Origin: Lysinibacillus antri | Lineage (GTDB): Bacteria; Bacillota; Bacilli; Bacillales_A; Planococcaceae | Length of the DNA stretch: 64,000 nt | Reading direction: 5' to 3' | Assembly (NCBI RefSeq): GCF_003977595.1 | Contig: NZ_RYYR01000015.1 | Location: 33,907-97,906, forward strand | Shown: in pieces, positions 8,775 through 16,537 of the stretch | How positions within the stretch are numbered: position 1 is the first letter of the stretch | Layout of the letters: the number at the start of each line of letters is the position of its first letter | Position numbers and translations under genes: made by a program | Notes under the pieces: generated by a model | Database searches by the model: none | Seen by the model: the letters and a program-made list of their open reading frames with translations, nothing else | What the model was told of the DNA's origin: nothing

Positions 8775-8811
8775 ATGTTTAAATTATAAACATTTGTTTT
8801 AAGGATGTCAA
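8775..8811 (-). promoter_or_regulatory. psuK-psuG promoter with overlapping palindrome
   Basis: On the minus strand: TTGACA (8806-8811), 17-nt spacer, TATAAT (8783-8788), both perfect SigA hexamers. A 19-bp palindrome with arms ATGTTTA/TAAACAT (8775-8793) covers the -10, a natural repressor site, perhaps for the HTH domain of PsuK. Confidence 0.85.
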
Positions 8812-8816
8812 AAAAA

Positions 8817-8843
8817 AAGAGGCATGACTATTTCACACCTCTT
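8817..8843 (-). terminator. Terminator of motAB
   Basis: Stem AAGAGG...CCTCTT with imperfect inner pairing, then eight T residues on the minus strand. The T run leads straight into the psuK -35 box. Confidence 0.7.
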
Positions 8844-8848
8844 AGAAA

Positions 8849-9610
8849 TTATTCTTTAGTTTTATTTCCATCTTCATCTACTAGTTGTTGAACTAATACT
8901 TCTACACGACGATTAAGCGCCCTACCTTCACTTGTATCATTTGAAGCGATCGGATAATACTCTCCATATCCTTTTGCACTAAAATATTTAGGGTCTAGCT
9001 CAGGATTGCTTGAAACGATAAGCTCTAATAAATTGACAGCACGCATAACGGATAGTTCCCAGTTGGACTTAAACTCGCCACTATTTTGAGGTACATTGTC
9101 CGTATGCCCTGTTACAACAATATAGCGTGGCGGATCCATTTTCAATATAGTTGCTAACTCATCAGCGATTGGCAAATAATCTGACTTTACATTGGCTCTT
9201 CCTGGATCAAAAAGCAAACTATCACGAATTGTAATTAATAAACCTTCATCTGTCATATTTGTTGCAAAAGTACCTTCTAGTTCGTTTACCGCGATCAATT
9301 CATCCACACGAGCTTGAATCTCTTTTAATTCTCTTTGATCTTGAAGGTACGCTTTTTCCTCTTCTGAAAGCCCTGGAGTTACTGCAGTTGGATTTTCCAT
9401 AATGGAAGTTTGATCCATAAACCCAGAACCCCCATCAAAAATCTCATTAAAAACAGCAGACATTTGTGCTAACTTATTTTGATCTATAGAACTAGAGGCG
9501 AACAAAACGATAAATAGGGCAAGTAATAGCGTCATTAAATCGGAATACGGTAAAAGCCATGACTCATCGATATGACCTTCGTGTTTTTTCTTTTTAGCTT
9601 TCTTTGCCAA
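8849..9610 (-). CDS. motB: Flagellar stator protein MotB
   Basis: Peptidoglycan-anchored half of the proton-driven flagellar stator. A basic N-terminus (AKKAKKKKHEGH) is followed by one transmembrane helix with the proton-carrying aspartate in PYSDLMTLLLALFIVLFASSS (Asp24 with the chosen start). The C-terminal OmpA-like peptidoglycan-binding domain has VTGHTDNVP...WELSVMRAVNLLELIV and RRVEVLV. The TTG at 9610 gives an N-terminus like other Bacillus MotB proteins; an in-frame ATG at 9631 would add seven residues but is poorly spaced from a ribosome binding site. The gene overlaps the end of motA, indicating translational coupling. Confidence 0.93.
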   Translation of the reverse strand: MAKKAKKKKHEGHIDESWLLPYSDLMTLLLALFIVLFASSSIDQNKLAQMSAVFNEIFDGGSGFMDQTSIMENPTAVTPGLSEEEKAYLQDQRELKEIQARVDELIAVNELEGTFATNMTDEGLLITIRDSLLFDPGRANVKSDYLPIADELATILKMDPPRYIVVTGHTDNVPQNSGEFKSNWELSVMRAVNLLELIVSSNPELDPKYFSAKGYGEYYPIASNDTSEGRALNRRVEVLVQQLVDEDGNKTKE

Positions 9611-10397
9611 GGCCACCCGCCCCGCTTTCATTAGAAATTTGTCGGCGTTCCTCCATTGTTAAATATGAGGCTAGCTTTTGTTCAATAACACGTGGTGCTT
9701 CCCCTTCTAACACAGATAAAATTCCTTCAATCATTAAATGTTTTTGCTTAACTTCTTCTGCTGATTTACGTTTTAATTTGTTTGCAAATGGATGCCAAAG
9801 TACATACCCTGTAAAAATCCCTAGTACCGTGGCAACGAACGCTCCAGTAATCGCATGTCCTAATGCATCGACATCGCTCATATCTTTTAGAGCAGCCATT
9901 AAACCAACAACCGCACCAAGTACCCCTAAAGTGGGCGCATATGTACCTGCTTGTGAAAAGATTTGTGAACCCACTGAATGTCGATCTTCCATAGCTTCAA
10001 CTTCTTCAGTTAAGACATCCCGAATGTAGTCAGCGTTTTGACCATCAATCGCTAATGTTAACCCATTCTTTAAAAATGGATCTTCCACTTCTGAAGCCTT
10101 CCCTTCAAGTGCAAGTAAACCTTCTCGACGAGCTAAATCTGCCCAAGTTGAGAACATTTTAATAATTTCAATGTCACTCGTAAGCTTTCTTTCTGTAAAA
10201 ACTATTTTAAATAACTTTGGTATTCTTTTTAACTCTTTCATTGGGAAACCAATTGTTACCGATGCTATTGTCCCCAAAATAATTATTAAAAAGGCAGCTG
10301 GGTTAACTAATACTCCTATATCCGCACCTTTTACAATCATTCCTACAAACACTGCAATCAGCCCAAGTACAACCCCTACTATCGTTGATATATCCAT
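9594..10397 (-). CDS. motA: Flagellar stator protein MotA
   Basis: Membrane half of the stator complex. 267 residues with four transmembrane helices: TIVGVVLGLIAVFVGMIV, FLIIILGTIASVTIGF, then after the large cytoplasmic loop APTLGVLGAVVGLMAALK and AITGAFVATVLGIFTGYVLW. The conserved prolines next to TM3 (YAPTLG) and the cytoplasmic charged residues that contact the rotor (RREGLLALE, HSVGSQIF) are present. GGAGGT precedes the ATG. It overlaps motB; only these two motility genes are in the window. I found no convincing SigD box upstream. Confidence 0.95.
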   Translation of the reverse strand: MDISTIVGVVLGLIAVFVGMIVKGADIGVLVNPAAFLIIILGTIASVTIGFPMKELKRIPKLFKIVFTERKLTSDIEIIKMFSTWADLARREGLLALEGKASEVEDPFLKNGLTLAIDGQNADYIRDVLTEEVEAMEDRHSVGSQIFSQAGTYAPTLGVLGAVVGLMAALKDMSDVDALGHAITGAFVATVLGIFTGYVLWHPFANKLKRKSAEEVKQKHLMIEGILSVLEGEAPRVIEQKLASYLTMEERRQISNESGAGGLGKES

Positions 10398-10799
10398 AAT
10401 CGTACCTCCAAATCTTCTCCTACTATTATTTTCGACAAAGTTTTAATTATTTTTACATTCTACTATATAAGTATATAAGTTGTTTGCCTTTTTTTCGATG
10501 TAATAATGGTTTTTTTCTCCCAAATAATCCAATTTAATTATATTGAATTACTAGTATTATATATTTTATAATCTTAAGTGTAGGAATTAATAATCATATG
10601 TAATTCAAAAATCACAGCATAAACAATATTTCTACACCTTTTTACCCCGTAATAATCATTTATACATTTAAAAGATTGCTAGTTTATTCATTCTTAATCT
10701 TTCTTTAAATTGCCATGATTATTTTTACGGATAGCATACAATTAAATAAAATTTATAGTATAATAGATAATAATTAATCAATGACATTTGTTTAAATTG
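10398..10799. other. 400-bp AT-rich intergenic region
   Basis: Divergent region between motA and the small membrane gene at 10816. It is very AT-rich with poly-T patches. Apart from a TATAAT at 10759-10764 that may serve the small gene, I see no ORF, hairpin, repeat or operator. Confidence 0.6.
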
Positions 10800-10815
10800 A
10801 AAGGAGTCTTTATCA

Positions 10816-10956
10816 ATGGCTGGATATCTTACTACTGTAGTTGGTTTTCTACTTTTCCTTTGCGTTAGTGTAGCAATGTTTATTCAATACCTACGTATCG
10901 GGTTAGATTCTCATTCTTCTGTCAAAATTGATCCAAAACCAACGAATAAATTATAA
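10816..10956 (+). CDS. 46-residue single-pass membrane peptide
   Basis: A small gene with all the usual signals: AAAGGAG nine bases before the ATG, a TATAAT at 10759-10764, and a strong terminator just after the stop. The peptide begins MAGYLTTVVGFLLFLCVS, has one transmembrane helix (about 4-26), then a hydrophilic tail ending SVKIDPKPTNKL. It has no known motif and I do not recognise it; it may be a stress or envelope micropeptide. It is monocistronic and lies upstream of the carbonic anhydrase gene. Confidence 0.7.
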   Translation: MAGYLTTVVGFLLFLCVSVAMFIQYLRIGLDSHSSVKIDPKPTNKL

Positions 10957-10963
10957 TTTTTCT

Positions 10964-11004
10964 AAGTCGACGCACTTCTGTAGGTGACGTCGACTTTTTT
11001 TGTA
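10964..11004 (+). terminator. Rho-independent terminator
   Basis: Stem AAGTCGACG/CGTCGACTT extended by CAC/GTG, followed by a run of T residues; ends the 46-residue peptide gene. Confidence 0.85.
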
Positions 11005-11045
11005 TATAATATTGCTAGTCATAAATGATAGGGGATGTTAAAAAT

Positions 11046-11660
11046 ATGGAATCGTCATTAAATGAAGTATTAAGTTTCAATGAATCTTTTGTAAAATTTA
11101 AACAATACGAGCCTTTTATTACGTCTAAATACCCAACTAAAAAAGTAGTCATCTTAACTTGTATGGATGCTCGATTAGTTGAATTATTACCAAAAGCAAT
11201 GAATATGCGTAACGGTGATGCAAAGATTGTCAAAAGTGCAGGGGCGCAAGTCAGTCATCCATTCGGAGCTGTTATGCGTAGTTTATTAGTTGCGGTATAT
11301 GAGCTAAAAGCAGACGAAATCTATGTCGTGGGTCATCACGATTGTGGTATGAGTGCTATTGATCCGCATAAAATGATTAATCATATGATTGAACGTGGTG
11401 TTAATAAAGACATTATGAACATCATTGATTATACAGGTATAGATTTAGTAGATTGGTTACATGGTTTTGGTGACGTTTCAACAAGTGTACTAAAAAGTGT
11501 CGATATTATCCGAAATCACCCATTAATGCCAAAATCAACACCTGTTCATGGACTTGTAATGGATCCTGGAACTGGTAAGCTTGATTTACTTTCAGATGGT
11601 AATGCCTATTTAGAGAACCTTGAACCAAAAGAGAGTAAAGAAGAAAAATCATCGAAATAG
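11046..11660 (+). CDS. Beta-type carbonic anhydrase
   Basis: Zinc enzyme interconverting CO2 and bicarbonate, cytoplasmic. About 204 residues with the beta-class zinc and catalytic motifs CMDAR (Cys39, Asp41, Arg43) and HHDCG, plus the SAGAQVSHPFG segment. It resembles the YtiB group of Bacillus. The start is set at the ATG at 11046, preceded by AGGGG; the ATG at 11025 has no ribosome binding site. The region around PHKMINHMIERGVNKDIM is longer than in minimal enzymes. Single gene, ended by a hairpin. Confidence 0.9.
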   Translation: MESSLNEVLSFNESFVKFKQYEPFITSKYPTKKVVILTCMDARLVELLPKAMNMRNGDAKIVKSAGAQVSHPFGAVMRSLLVAVYELKADEIYVVGHHDCGMSAIDPHKMINHMIERGVNKDIMNIIDYTGIDLVDWLHGFGDVSTSVLKSVDIIRNHPLMPKSTPVHGLVMDPGTGKLDLLSDGNAYLENLEPKESKEEKSSK

Positions 11661-11668
11661 AAATAAAG

Positions 11669-11710
11669 AAGTCGCAAAATTCGCAAATCGCGTTACTTTG
11701 CGGCTTTTTT
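11669..11710 (+). terminator. Terminator after carbonic anhydrase
   Basis: Stem AAGTCGCAAA/TTTGCGGCTT (one G-U pair) followed by TTTT. Confidence 0.75.
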
Positions 11711-11741
11711 GTACAAGTTCTCATAATTTACCTCAACCAAT

Positions 11742-11772
11742 TAAAAAGGTCCCTCACAAATGTAAGAGACCT
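11742..11772 (-). terminator. Terminator of the GNAT gene
   Basis: On the minus strand an AGGTCTCTTAC...GTGAGGGACCT-like hairpin is followed by TTTTT, a few bases past the stop at 11778. Confidence 0.75.
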
Positions 11773-11777
11773 GTACT

Positions 11778-12383
11778 TTAGATTCCCCAGCGATCATTTC
11801 GTAACAATGAATAGAGGTAATGATCTTCCCAAGAACCATTAATATATAATAGTTCCCTTAATAAACCTTCTCGAACAAAATTAGCATTTTCTAGAACTTT
11901 GATTGAGCCAAAGTTTTTAGGTGAAACATAGGCCTCAATTCGATGAAGTTTTGCTACATTAAAGGCGAATTTTACAACTTCATTCACTGCTTCCGTTGCA
12001 ATTCCTTTACGTGTATATTTTTCATCTACGGAATATCCCACAAATCCACTATTATAAGGCAGTCTTTTTATTGCATATAAAGAAATATGCCCAATTAAAA
12101 GGTTACTCCCTTTAGGATATATACCAAATGAATACTCTCGATTAGCCCGAAGTAAATGCATACTCTCTAAGATTTTCTTAAACTGTGCTTCTTCTGTATA
12201 GAATTCATCTTCGTGCATCGGTTCATGGGTTGCCCAAAACTGTTTATTATTTCGCATGAGCTCTGCTAAACTTCTTGCATCGGATTCTATAAAAGTCCTC
12301 AAAGTTAGACGATCCCCATCAAGCTTTACCACATGATCACCCTTTTTATGTAATAAATTTAAAAATTTTTTGACCATCATCAT
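11778..12383 (-). CDS. GNAT family N-acetyltransferase (RimJ/RimL type)
   Basis: A 201-residue acetyltransferase that should use acetyl-CoA. It has the RimJ/RimL layout: LTLRTFIESDARSLAELM near the N-terminus, a mid-domain beta strand IGHISLYAIKR, the acetyl-CoA loop DEKYTRKGIATEAVNEVVKFAF (R-x-x-G-x-A), and the closing HRIEAYVSPKNFGSIKVLENANFVREGLLRE. Substrate could be a ribosomal protein N-terminus or another amine; B. subtilis YjcK and YdaF are similar in type. It begins with three consecutive ATG codons, so the exact start is open. Single gene on the minus strand. Confidence 0.88.
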   Translation of the reverse strand: MMMVKKFLNLLHKKGDHVVKLDGDRLTLRTFIESDARSLAELMRNNKQFWATHEPMHEDEFYTEEAQFKKILESMHLLRANREYSFGIYPKGSNLLIGHISLYAIKRLPYNSGFVGYSVDEKYTRKGIATEAVNEVVKFAFNVAKLHRIEAYVSPKNFGSIKVLENANFVREGLLRELLYINGSWEDHYLYSLLRNDRWGI

Positions 12384-12459
12384 GCCCTATTGCCTTCCTC
12401 AAGAATAGTTTATTGTAAGAATCCAACGCAAATGCAACATTTCCTATATTAATTTATTT

Positions 12460-13245
12460 TTAAGAGTTAACTTCTTCTACCATATTATCATTTACTACTT
12501 CTTTACCATCCTGTGAGATAGTTAAACCTCTTCGTTTTGCTTCTTTTTCAATTCGCTTTATTGTTTCAGTTAATACTTGTATACGTGCATGTTGCTTATT
12601 ATTTCCTGCAATTAAACACCATGGTGCATTAGGCGTATCTGTTCTTTCAAACATATCGTCCGCGCATTGTACATAAACATCAAATTTATCACGATTACGC
12701 CAATCTTCATCTGTTAACTTCCAAATTTTATAAGGATTTGTTTGGCGTTCTTGAAAACGTTTTAACTGCTCTTCTTTATCTACATGAATCCAAAACTTTA
12801 TGATAATATAGTTTTCATCTGTTAATGTTTTTTCAAAAGAATTTATTTCCTCATACGCACGTTTCCACTCAGCTTCGGTTGCAAAGCCTTCAATTCTCTC
12901 AACTAACACTCGGCCATACCAAGTTCTGTCAAATACCGCAATTTGCCCGTGTTGAGGCAATTTACGCCAAAATCTTTGTAAATAATGATATCTTAGTTCA
13001 TGGGGTTGTGGTGCAGAAATCGGGTGAACAATGATTCCACGAGGATCTAGTCTTTGCGTTAGACGTTTGATCGCGCCTCCTTTTCCAGCAGCATCCATAC
13101 CTTCAAACGCAAGAATTAAACCAATTTTGTTATTGTATAAAAATTGTTGAATATTTAACATTTCATATTGAAGTTTTTTTAGTTCTTTTTTATACGTCTT
13201 TTTATCAAGTGTCACACTTAAATCTATTTCTTGAATTTTTTTCAT
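12460..13245 (-). CDS. ppk2: Polyphosphate kinase 2 family protein
   Basis: Transfers phosphate between polyphosphate and nucleotides. 261 residues with the PPK2 P-loop fold: Walker A in FEGMDAAGKGGAIKRL (about 48-62), the lid-type RYHYLQRFWRKLPQHG, and the Walker B-like VFDRTWYGRVLVERIEG (104-120). The compact single-domain length fits class I or III PPK2. The open frame extends to 13464, but the ATG at 13245 with GGGAGTG at correct spacing gives the family's normal N-terminus (MKKIQEIDLS); the longer version would run into the divergent promoter. It cannot be told from sequence whether ADP, GDP or AMP is the acceptor. Confidence 0.92.
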   Translation of the reverse strand: MKKIQEIDLSVTLDKKTYKKELKKLQYEMLNIQQFLYNNKIGLILAFEGMDAAGKGGAIKRLTQRLDPRGIIVHPISAPQPHELRYHYLQRFWRKLPQHGQIAVFDRTWYGRVLVERIEGFATEAEWKRAYEEINSFEKTLTDENYIIIKFWIHVDKEEQLKRFQERQTNPYKIWKLTDEDWRNRDKFDVYVQCADDMFERTDTPNAPWCLIAGNNKQHARIQVLTETIKRIEKEAKRRGLTISQDGKEVVNDNMVEEVNS

Positions 13246-13306
13246 TCCATTCACTCCCAACATCATTTCTTTTATTTTACAGAAGTTTGTATGTTTTTGG
13301 AATTTG

Positions 13307-13335
13307 TTGTTCAAAACTATTTTAATGTATATAAT
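13307..13335 (+). promoter_or_regulatory. Promoter of the membrane protein gene at 13358
   Basis: TTGTTC (13307-13312), 17-nt spacer, perfect TATAAT (13330-13335), then GGGAGAGG before the ATG. Confidence 0.55.
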
Positions 13336-13357
13336 TTTATAGAAGGGAGAGGAACAT

Positions 13358-14089
13358 ATGAGTCGGTTAATCGCCATCACCATTTTCCTCATTGTAACCA
13401 TATTTTTTACAATTAATGCTTTTTGGTTACAGTTGGCAGGACATTCTACCTTAGAAATTATCAATCGATTACCTATTTTATTCGCACCAGCGTCATTCGT
13501 TTATTTTATATGGTTCATTGTGTTCATATTTCTTTTCCTATGGATTAAAAATTATTGGACTCTTCGTCAATCTGAAAAGTTTATTTCTACACTTCAAACT
13601 AGTATTTTTATATTTATTTTGATTTTACAAATTGCTTCTCTATTCAGTTGGCATCATGAACATTTTATACAATCGATTATTTTTTTAGGTATTCAATTAA
13701 TTTCATTATTTGCTTTATATTTAACTTATCCATTAAAAATGGAGATGCTAAAGTTAAGAATTCCTATAGCTATTTATTTTAGTTGGACGACATTTTTATT
13801 TATTTTACATTTCTGTTACATATTAGTTCATACTGGCTGGAATGGGTTTGGACTAAGCAATGCTTTATGGGCGGTCATTATTATGACAATCGGTACTGCA
13901 ATTGCATTACACCTTCGCTACCATCACTATGATATTGCGTACCCAATTATTTTTATTTGGTGCTACATCGGAATAGCAATTGCGAATGGCTTTGATGAAT
14001 TATTAGTAACCACTGCTGCCCTATTTTTAACGGGTGTCTTAATGGCTGGTATATTCTTAATGAAAAAAAATCCTGCACGCTTAAACTAG
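13358..14089 (+). CDS. Multi-pass membrane protein, TspO/MBR-like (weak)
   Basis: 243 residues that are almost entirely hydrophobic, with about seven or eight transmembrane helices. The segment NRLPILFAPASFVYFIWFIVFIFLFLWI recalls the FxPAGYVFSIWGLIY motif of tryptophan-rich TspO-related membrane proteins, and aromatic residues are frequent elsewhere (FSWTTFLFILHFCYILVHTGWNG). A fixed promoter, GGGAGAGG and a terminator define it as a single gene. Function unknown; the TspO link is a motif-level guess. Confidence 0.6.
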   Translation: MSRLIAITIFLIVTIFFTINAFWLQLAGHSTLEIINRLPILFAPASFVYFIWFIVFIFLFLWIKNYWTLRQSEKFISTLQTSIFIFILILQIASLFSWHHEHFIQSIIFLGIQLISLFALYLTYPLKMEMLKLRIPIAIYFSWTTFLFILHFCYILVHTGWNGFGLSNALWAVIIMTIGTAIALHLRYHHYDIAYPIIFIWCYIGIAIANGFDELLVTTAALFLTGVLMAGIFLMKKNPARLN

Positions 14090-14105
14090 CGTTGCAGGAT
14101 TTTTT
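14066..14105 (+). terminator. Terminator overlapping the membrane gene 3' end
   Basis: Stem AAAAATCCTGCACGC/GCGTTGCAGGATTTTT followed by T-rich sequence; it overlaps the last codons and stop. Confidence 0.85.
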
Positions 14106-14118
14106 ATTTAAAGTTTGG

Positions 14119-14238
14119 ATAGTGTCTAGCTACAGGCGCTAGATCTTCGGAAACTTCAACTTCCTCCGGCGCATGCAAGCATGCTTGTCGGAAGTTTCCA
14201 GTTTCTTTCAGAGCTGGGCGAGCGCCTTTCGCTTTTCT
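14119..14238 (-). repeat. Stop-codon-abutting structured repeat, copy 1
   Basis: About 120 bp. On the minus strand it begins AGAAAAGCGAAAGGCGCTCG two bases after the mapB stop and ends near TAGCTAGACAC. It contains nested inverted repeats, with the central hairpin around GCATGCAAGCATGC. A diverged copy with the same layout lies directly after cbaA (57798-57918). Similar AGAAAAGCG...CTAGACA elements are frequent in Bacillaceae genomes. Confidence 0.75.
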
Positions 14239-14240
14239 AA

Positions 14241-15074
<834 letters not shown>

Positions 15075-15112
15075 CTATCGTATTTTATTCACAATATATC
15101 TTGGTAAAACAT

Positions 15113-15147
15113 GAAACAGAGCAACCACTTGTAGATTGCTCTGTTTC
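15113..15147 (-). terminator. Hairpin after thiT
   Basis: 12-bp stem GAAACAGAGCAA/TTGCTCTGTTTC just past the thiT stop; moderately T-rich flank. Confidence 0.7.
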
Positions 15148-15154
15148 GTTTAAA

Positions 15155-15715
15155 TTATGAAGCTGTTTTTAAAAGTCTCGGTGCACTAGAGAATATAAAT
15201 GAACCAACAATTGCCGTTAAGATAATGGCTGGAATCATATACGATCCATTATAAATTAATGTATATGCCCAAACATTTTGATCGCCTGCGTACTCTGCAA
15301 AGAATATAGCTCCTGCTAGGGCATGTGCTGCGTAGCGTAAAAGTCCGCCGATAACAATCCCAAGAACAATATATAAACTGATTTTTTTCTTATTTAAAGC
15401 GTTCGCAGCCTCTAGGATTTGGTGGCGGAATAGCCCTGCTAATCCAACAACCGAGAAGGCTACAACATAATCTAGTAACGCCTGTGCCCAGTGTAAAATG
15501 TAAGCACCGGAAAGCATTTGTAAAACACCAACTAATAATCCTGTGCTAAGACCTGCACCTAAGCCCCAACGAACGCCAATAATTAAAATTGGCAACATGA
15601 CAAAGCTAATAGAGCCACCTTGTGCCCATAGCGAAAACGAAATTTTGTCTAATACGAGGCCAATTGCAGCGAATATTGCAATTTCCACCAGCATTAGTAA
15701 TCTTGATTTGTTCAT
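15155..15715 (-). CDS. thiT: Thiamine ECF transporter substrate-binding subunit ThiT
   Basis: S component of an energy-coupling-factor importer; binds thiamine and docks onto the shared EcfAAT module, which is not in this window. The 186 residues form about six membrane helices with the ThiT features LVEIAIFAAIGLVLDKISF, WAQGGSISFVMLPI and GLGAGLSTGLLVGVLQMLSG. GAGGAG precedes the ATG at 15715; an open-frame extension to 15751 would include part of the leader and is not used. A TPP riboswitch upstream confirms thiamine as substrate. Confidence 0.95.
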   Translation of the reverse strand: MNKSRLLMLVEIAIFAAIGLVLDKISFSLWAQGGSISFVMLPILIIGVRWGLGAGLSTGLLVGVLQMLSGAYILHWAQALLDYVVAFSVVGLAGLFRHQILEAANALNKKKISLYIVLGIVIGGLLRYAAHALAGAIFFAEYAGDQNVWAYTLIYNGSYMIPAIILTAIVGSFIFSSAPRLLKTAS

Positions 15716-15807
15716 AACAAGTCTCCTCTCTATTATTCCGATGTAGAACATTTGAGAAGGAATAGAAATCGTTACGTAGTGTCTCCTAAAACTTTTAGTT
15801 CATACTA

Positions 15808-15848
15808 AAAGAAAAAAATGACATCAGGACAGAGCCTGACGCCATTTT
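15808..15848 (-). terminator. Riboswitch-controlled terminator of thiT
   Basis: On the minus strand a GGCGTCAGG/CCTGATGTC stem is followed by six or more T residues, directly after the TPP aptamer. This is the expression platform: ligand binding should favour it. Confidence 0.85.
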
Positions 15849-15863
15849 GGAGTCGGTTTCTAT

Positions 15864-15954
15864 CCACATCCCTACGCAAGTACTAACTTACAGGTTCAAA
15901 GGGTTAGTGCAATAAGTGCACAATCTCAGCTGACTTTATCAGCTCCCCTTGTGG
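15864..15954 (-). ncRNA. TPP riboswitch (THI element)
   Basis: The minus-strand RNA contains the conserved blocks GGGGAGCTGATAAAG, CAGCTGAGA, ACCCTTTGAACCTG and GCGTAGGGA, closed by a CCACA/TGTGG P1 stem, in the order of the thi-box aptamer. With the terminator at 15808-15848 it should switch thiT off when thiamine pyrophosphate is abundant. Confidence 0.95.
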
Positions 15955-15988
15955 GTAATACATCTTAAATTATTGTTTGAACACTCTC

Positions 15989-16016
15989 ATTTTATCAGAC
16001 TATTATTTTTTTTCAA
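15989..16016 (-). promoter_or_regulatory. thiT promoter
   Basis: On the minus strand TTGAAA (16011-16016), 16-nt spacer, TAAAAT (15989-15994), placed so that the transcript begins just before the riboswitch. Confidence 0.6.
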
Positions 16017-16086
16017 CTACCCGTTTAAATTTTCCAGCTTATCACCATCCTAGTAAGAGAAAGTAAATGCGAAAGTGGAGTGGATC

Positions 16087-16425
16087 ATGCTCAGTAATAT
16101 TTTAGAAAACAACAAAATGATATCAGCCCTTTGTTATATAAGTTTATTATTTGCTCCGTTTATTTTGCCTTTAATTGTGTATTTTATTGTGAAGGATTTG
16201 GAAGTGAAGTTTCATGCAAAACGCGCTTTTCTTTCACACCTCATTCCCACTGTCATCGGAGTTTTACTAGGTGTATTTAGCGTCATTGGGATGTTTACAG
16301 TAAGCTTTGATGGCATGAGTGGCTTTGTCATTTTAATGTTAGTGTTTACAATTATTTATTTTTTACTAACAATTGGACTGATGATTTGGAACTTAATGCA
16401 AGCTGTTCAGATTTTAAAAACTTAA
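16087..16425 (+). CDS. DUF4870-like small membrane protein
   Basis: 112 residues with three or four transmembrane helices. The pattern ALCYISLLFAPFILPLIVYFI...FHAKRAFLSHLI resembles the DUF4870 family, in which a short first helix is followed by a conserved H/K-rich loop and two further helices. I place the start at ATG 16087, six bases after GTGGAG. No role is known for the family. Single gene, ending before a bidirectional terminator. Confidence 0.65.
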   Translation: MLSNILENNKMISALCYISLLFAPFILPLIVYFIVKDLEVKFHAKRAFLSHLIPTVIGVLLGVFSVIGMFTVSFDGMSGFVILMLVFTIIYFLLTIGLMIWNLMQAVQILKT

Positions 16426-16479
16426 GATAATTTAAAGTAGCTGATTTTTCAAATTCTCCATTCAACTTCATGGCATGTA

Positions 16480-16525
16480 AAAACGCCCAAGATCACTGAA
16501 GCGGTGAATTTTGGGCGTTTTTTCT
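16480..16525. terminator. Bidirectional terminator between the DUF4870 gene and sbcC
   Basis: AAAACGCCCAA/TTGGGCGTTTT stem with T tracts on both sides, between convergent genes. Confidence 0.9.
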
Positions 16526-16537
16526 ATTAGTTTTTAG

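Noticed and set aside
10398..10450. SigD-type flagellar promoter upstream of motA
   Set aside because: A TAAA is present but nothing close to GCCGATAT follows at the right distance.
13246..13464. 73-residue N-terminal extension of PPK2
   Set aside because: It overlaps the divergent promoter at 13307-13335, has no family likeness, and a well-spaced GGGAGTG supports the ATG at 13245.
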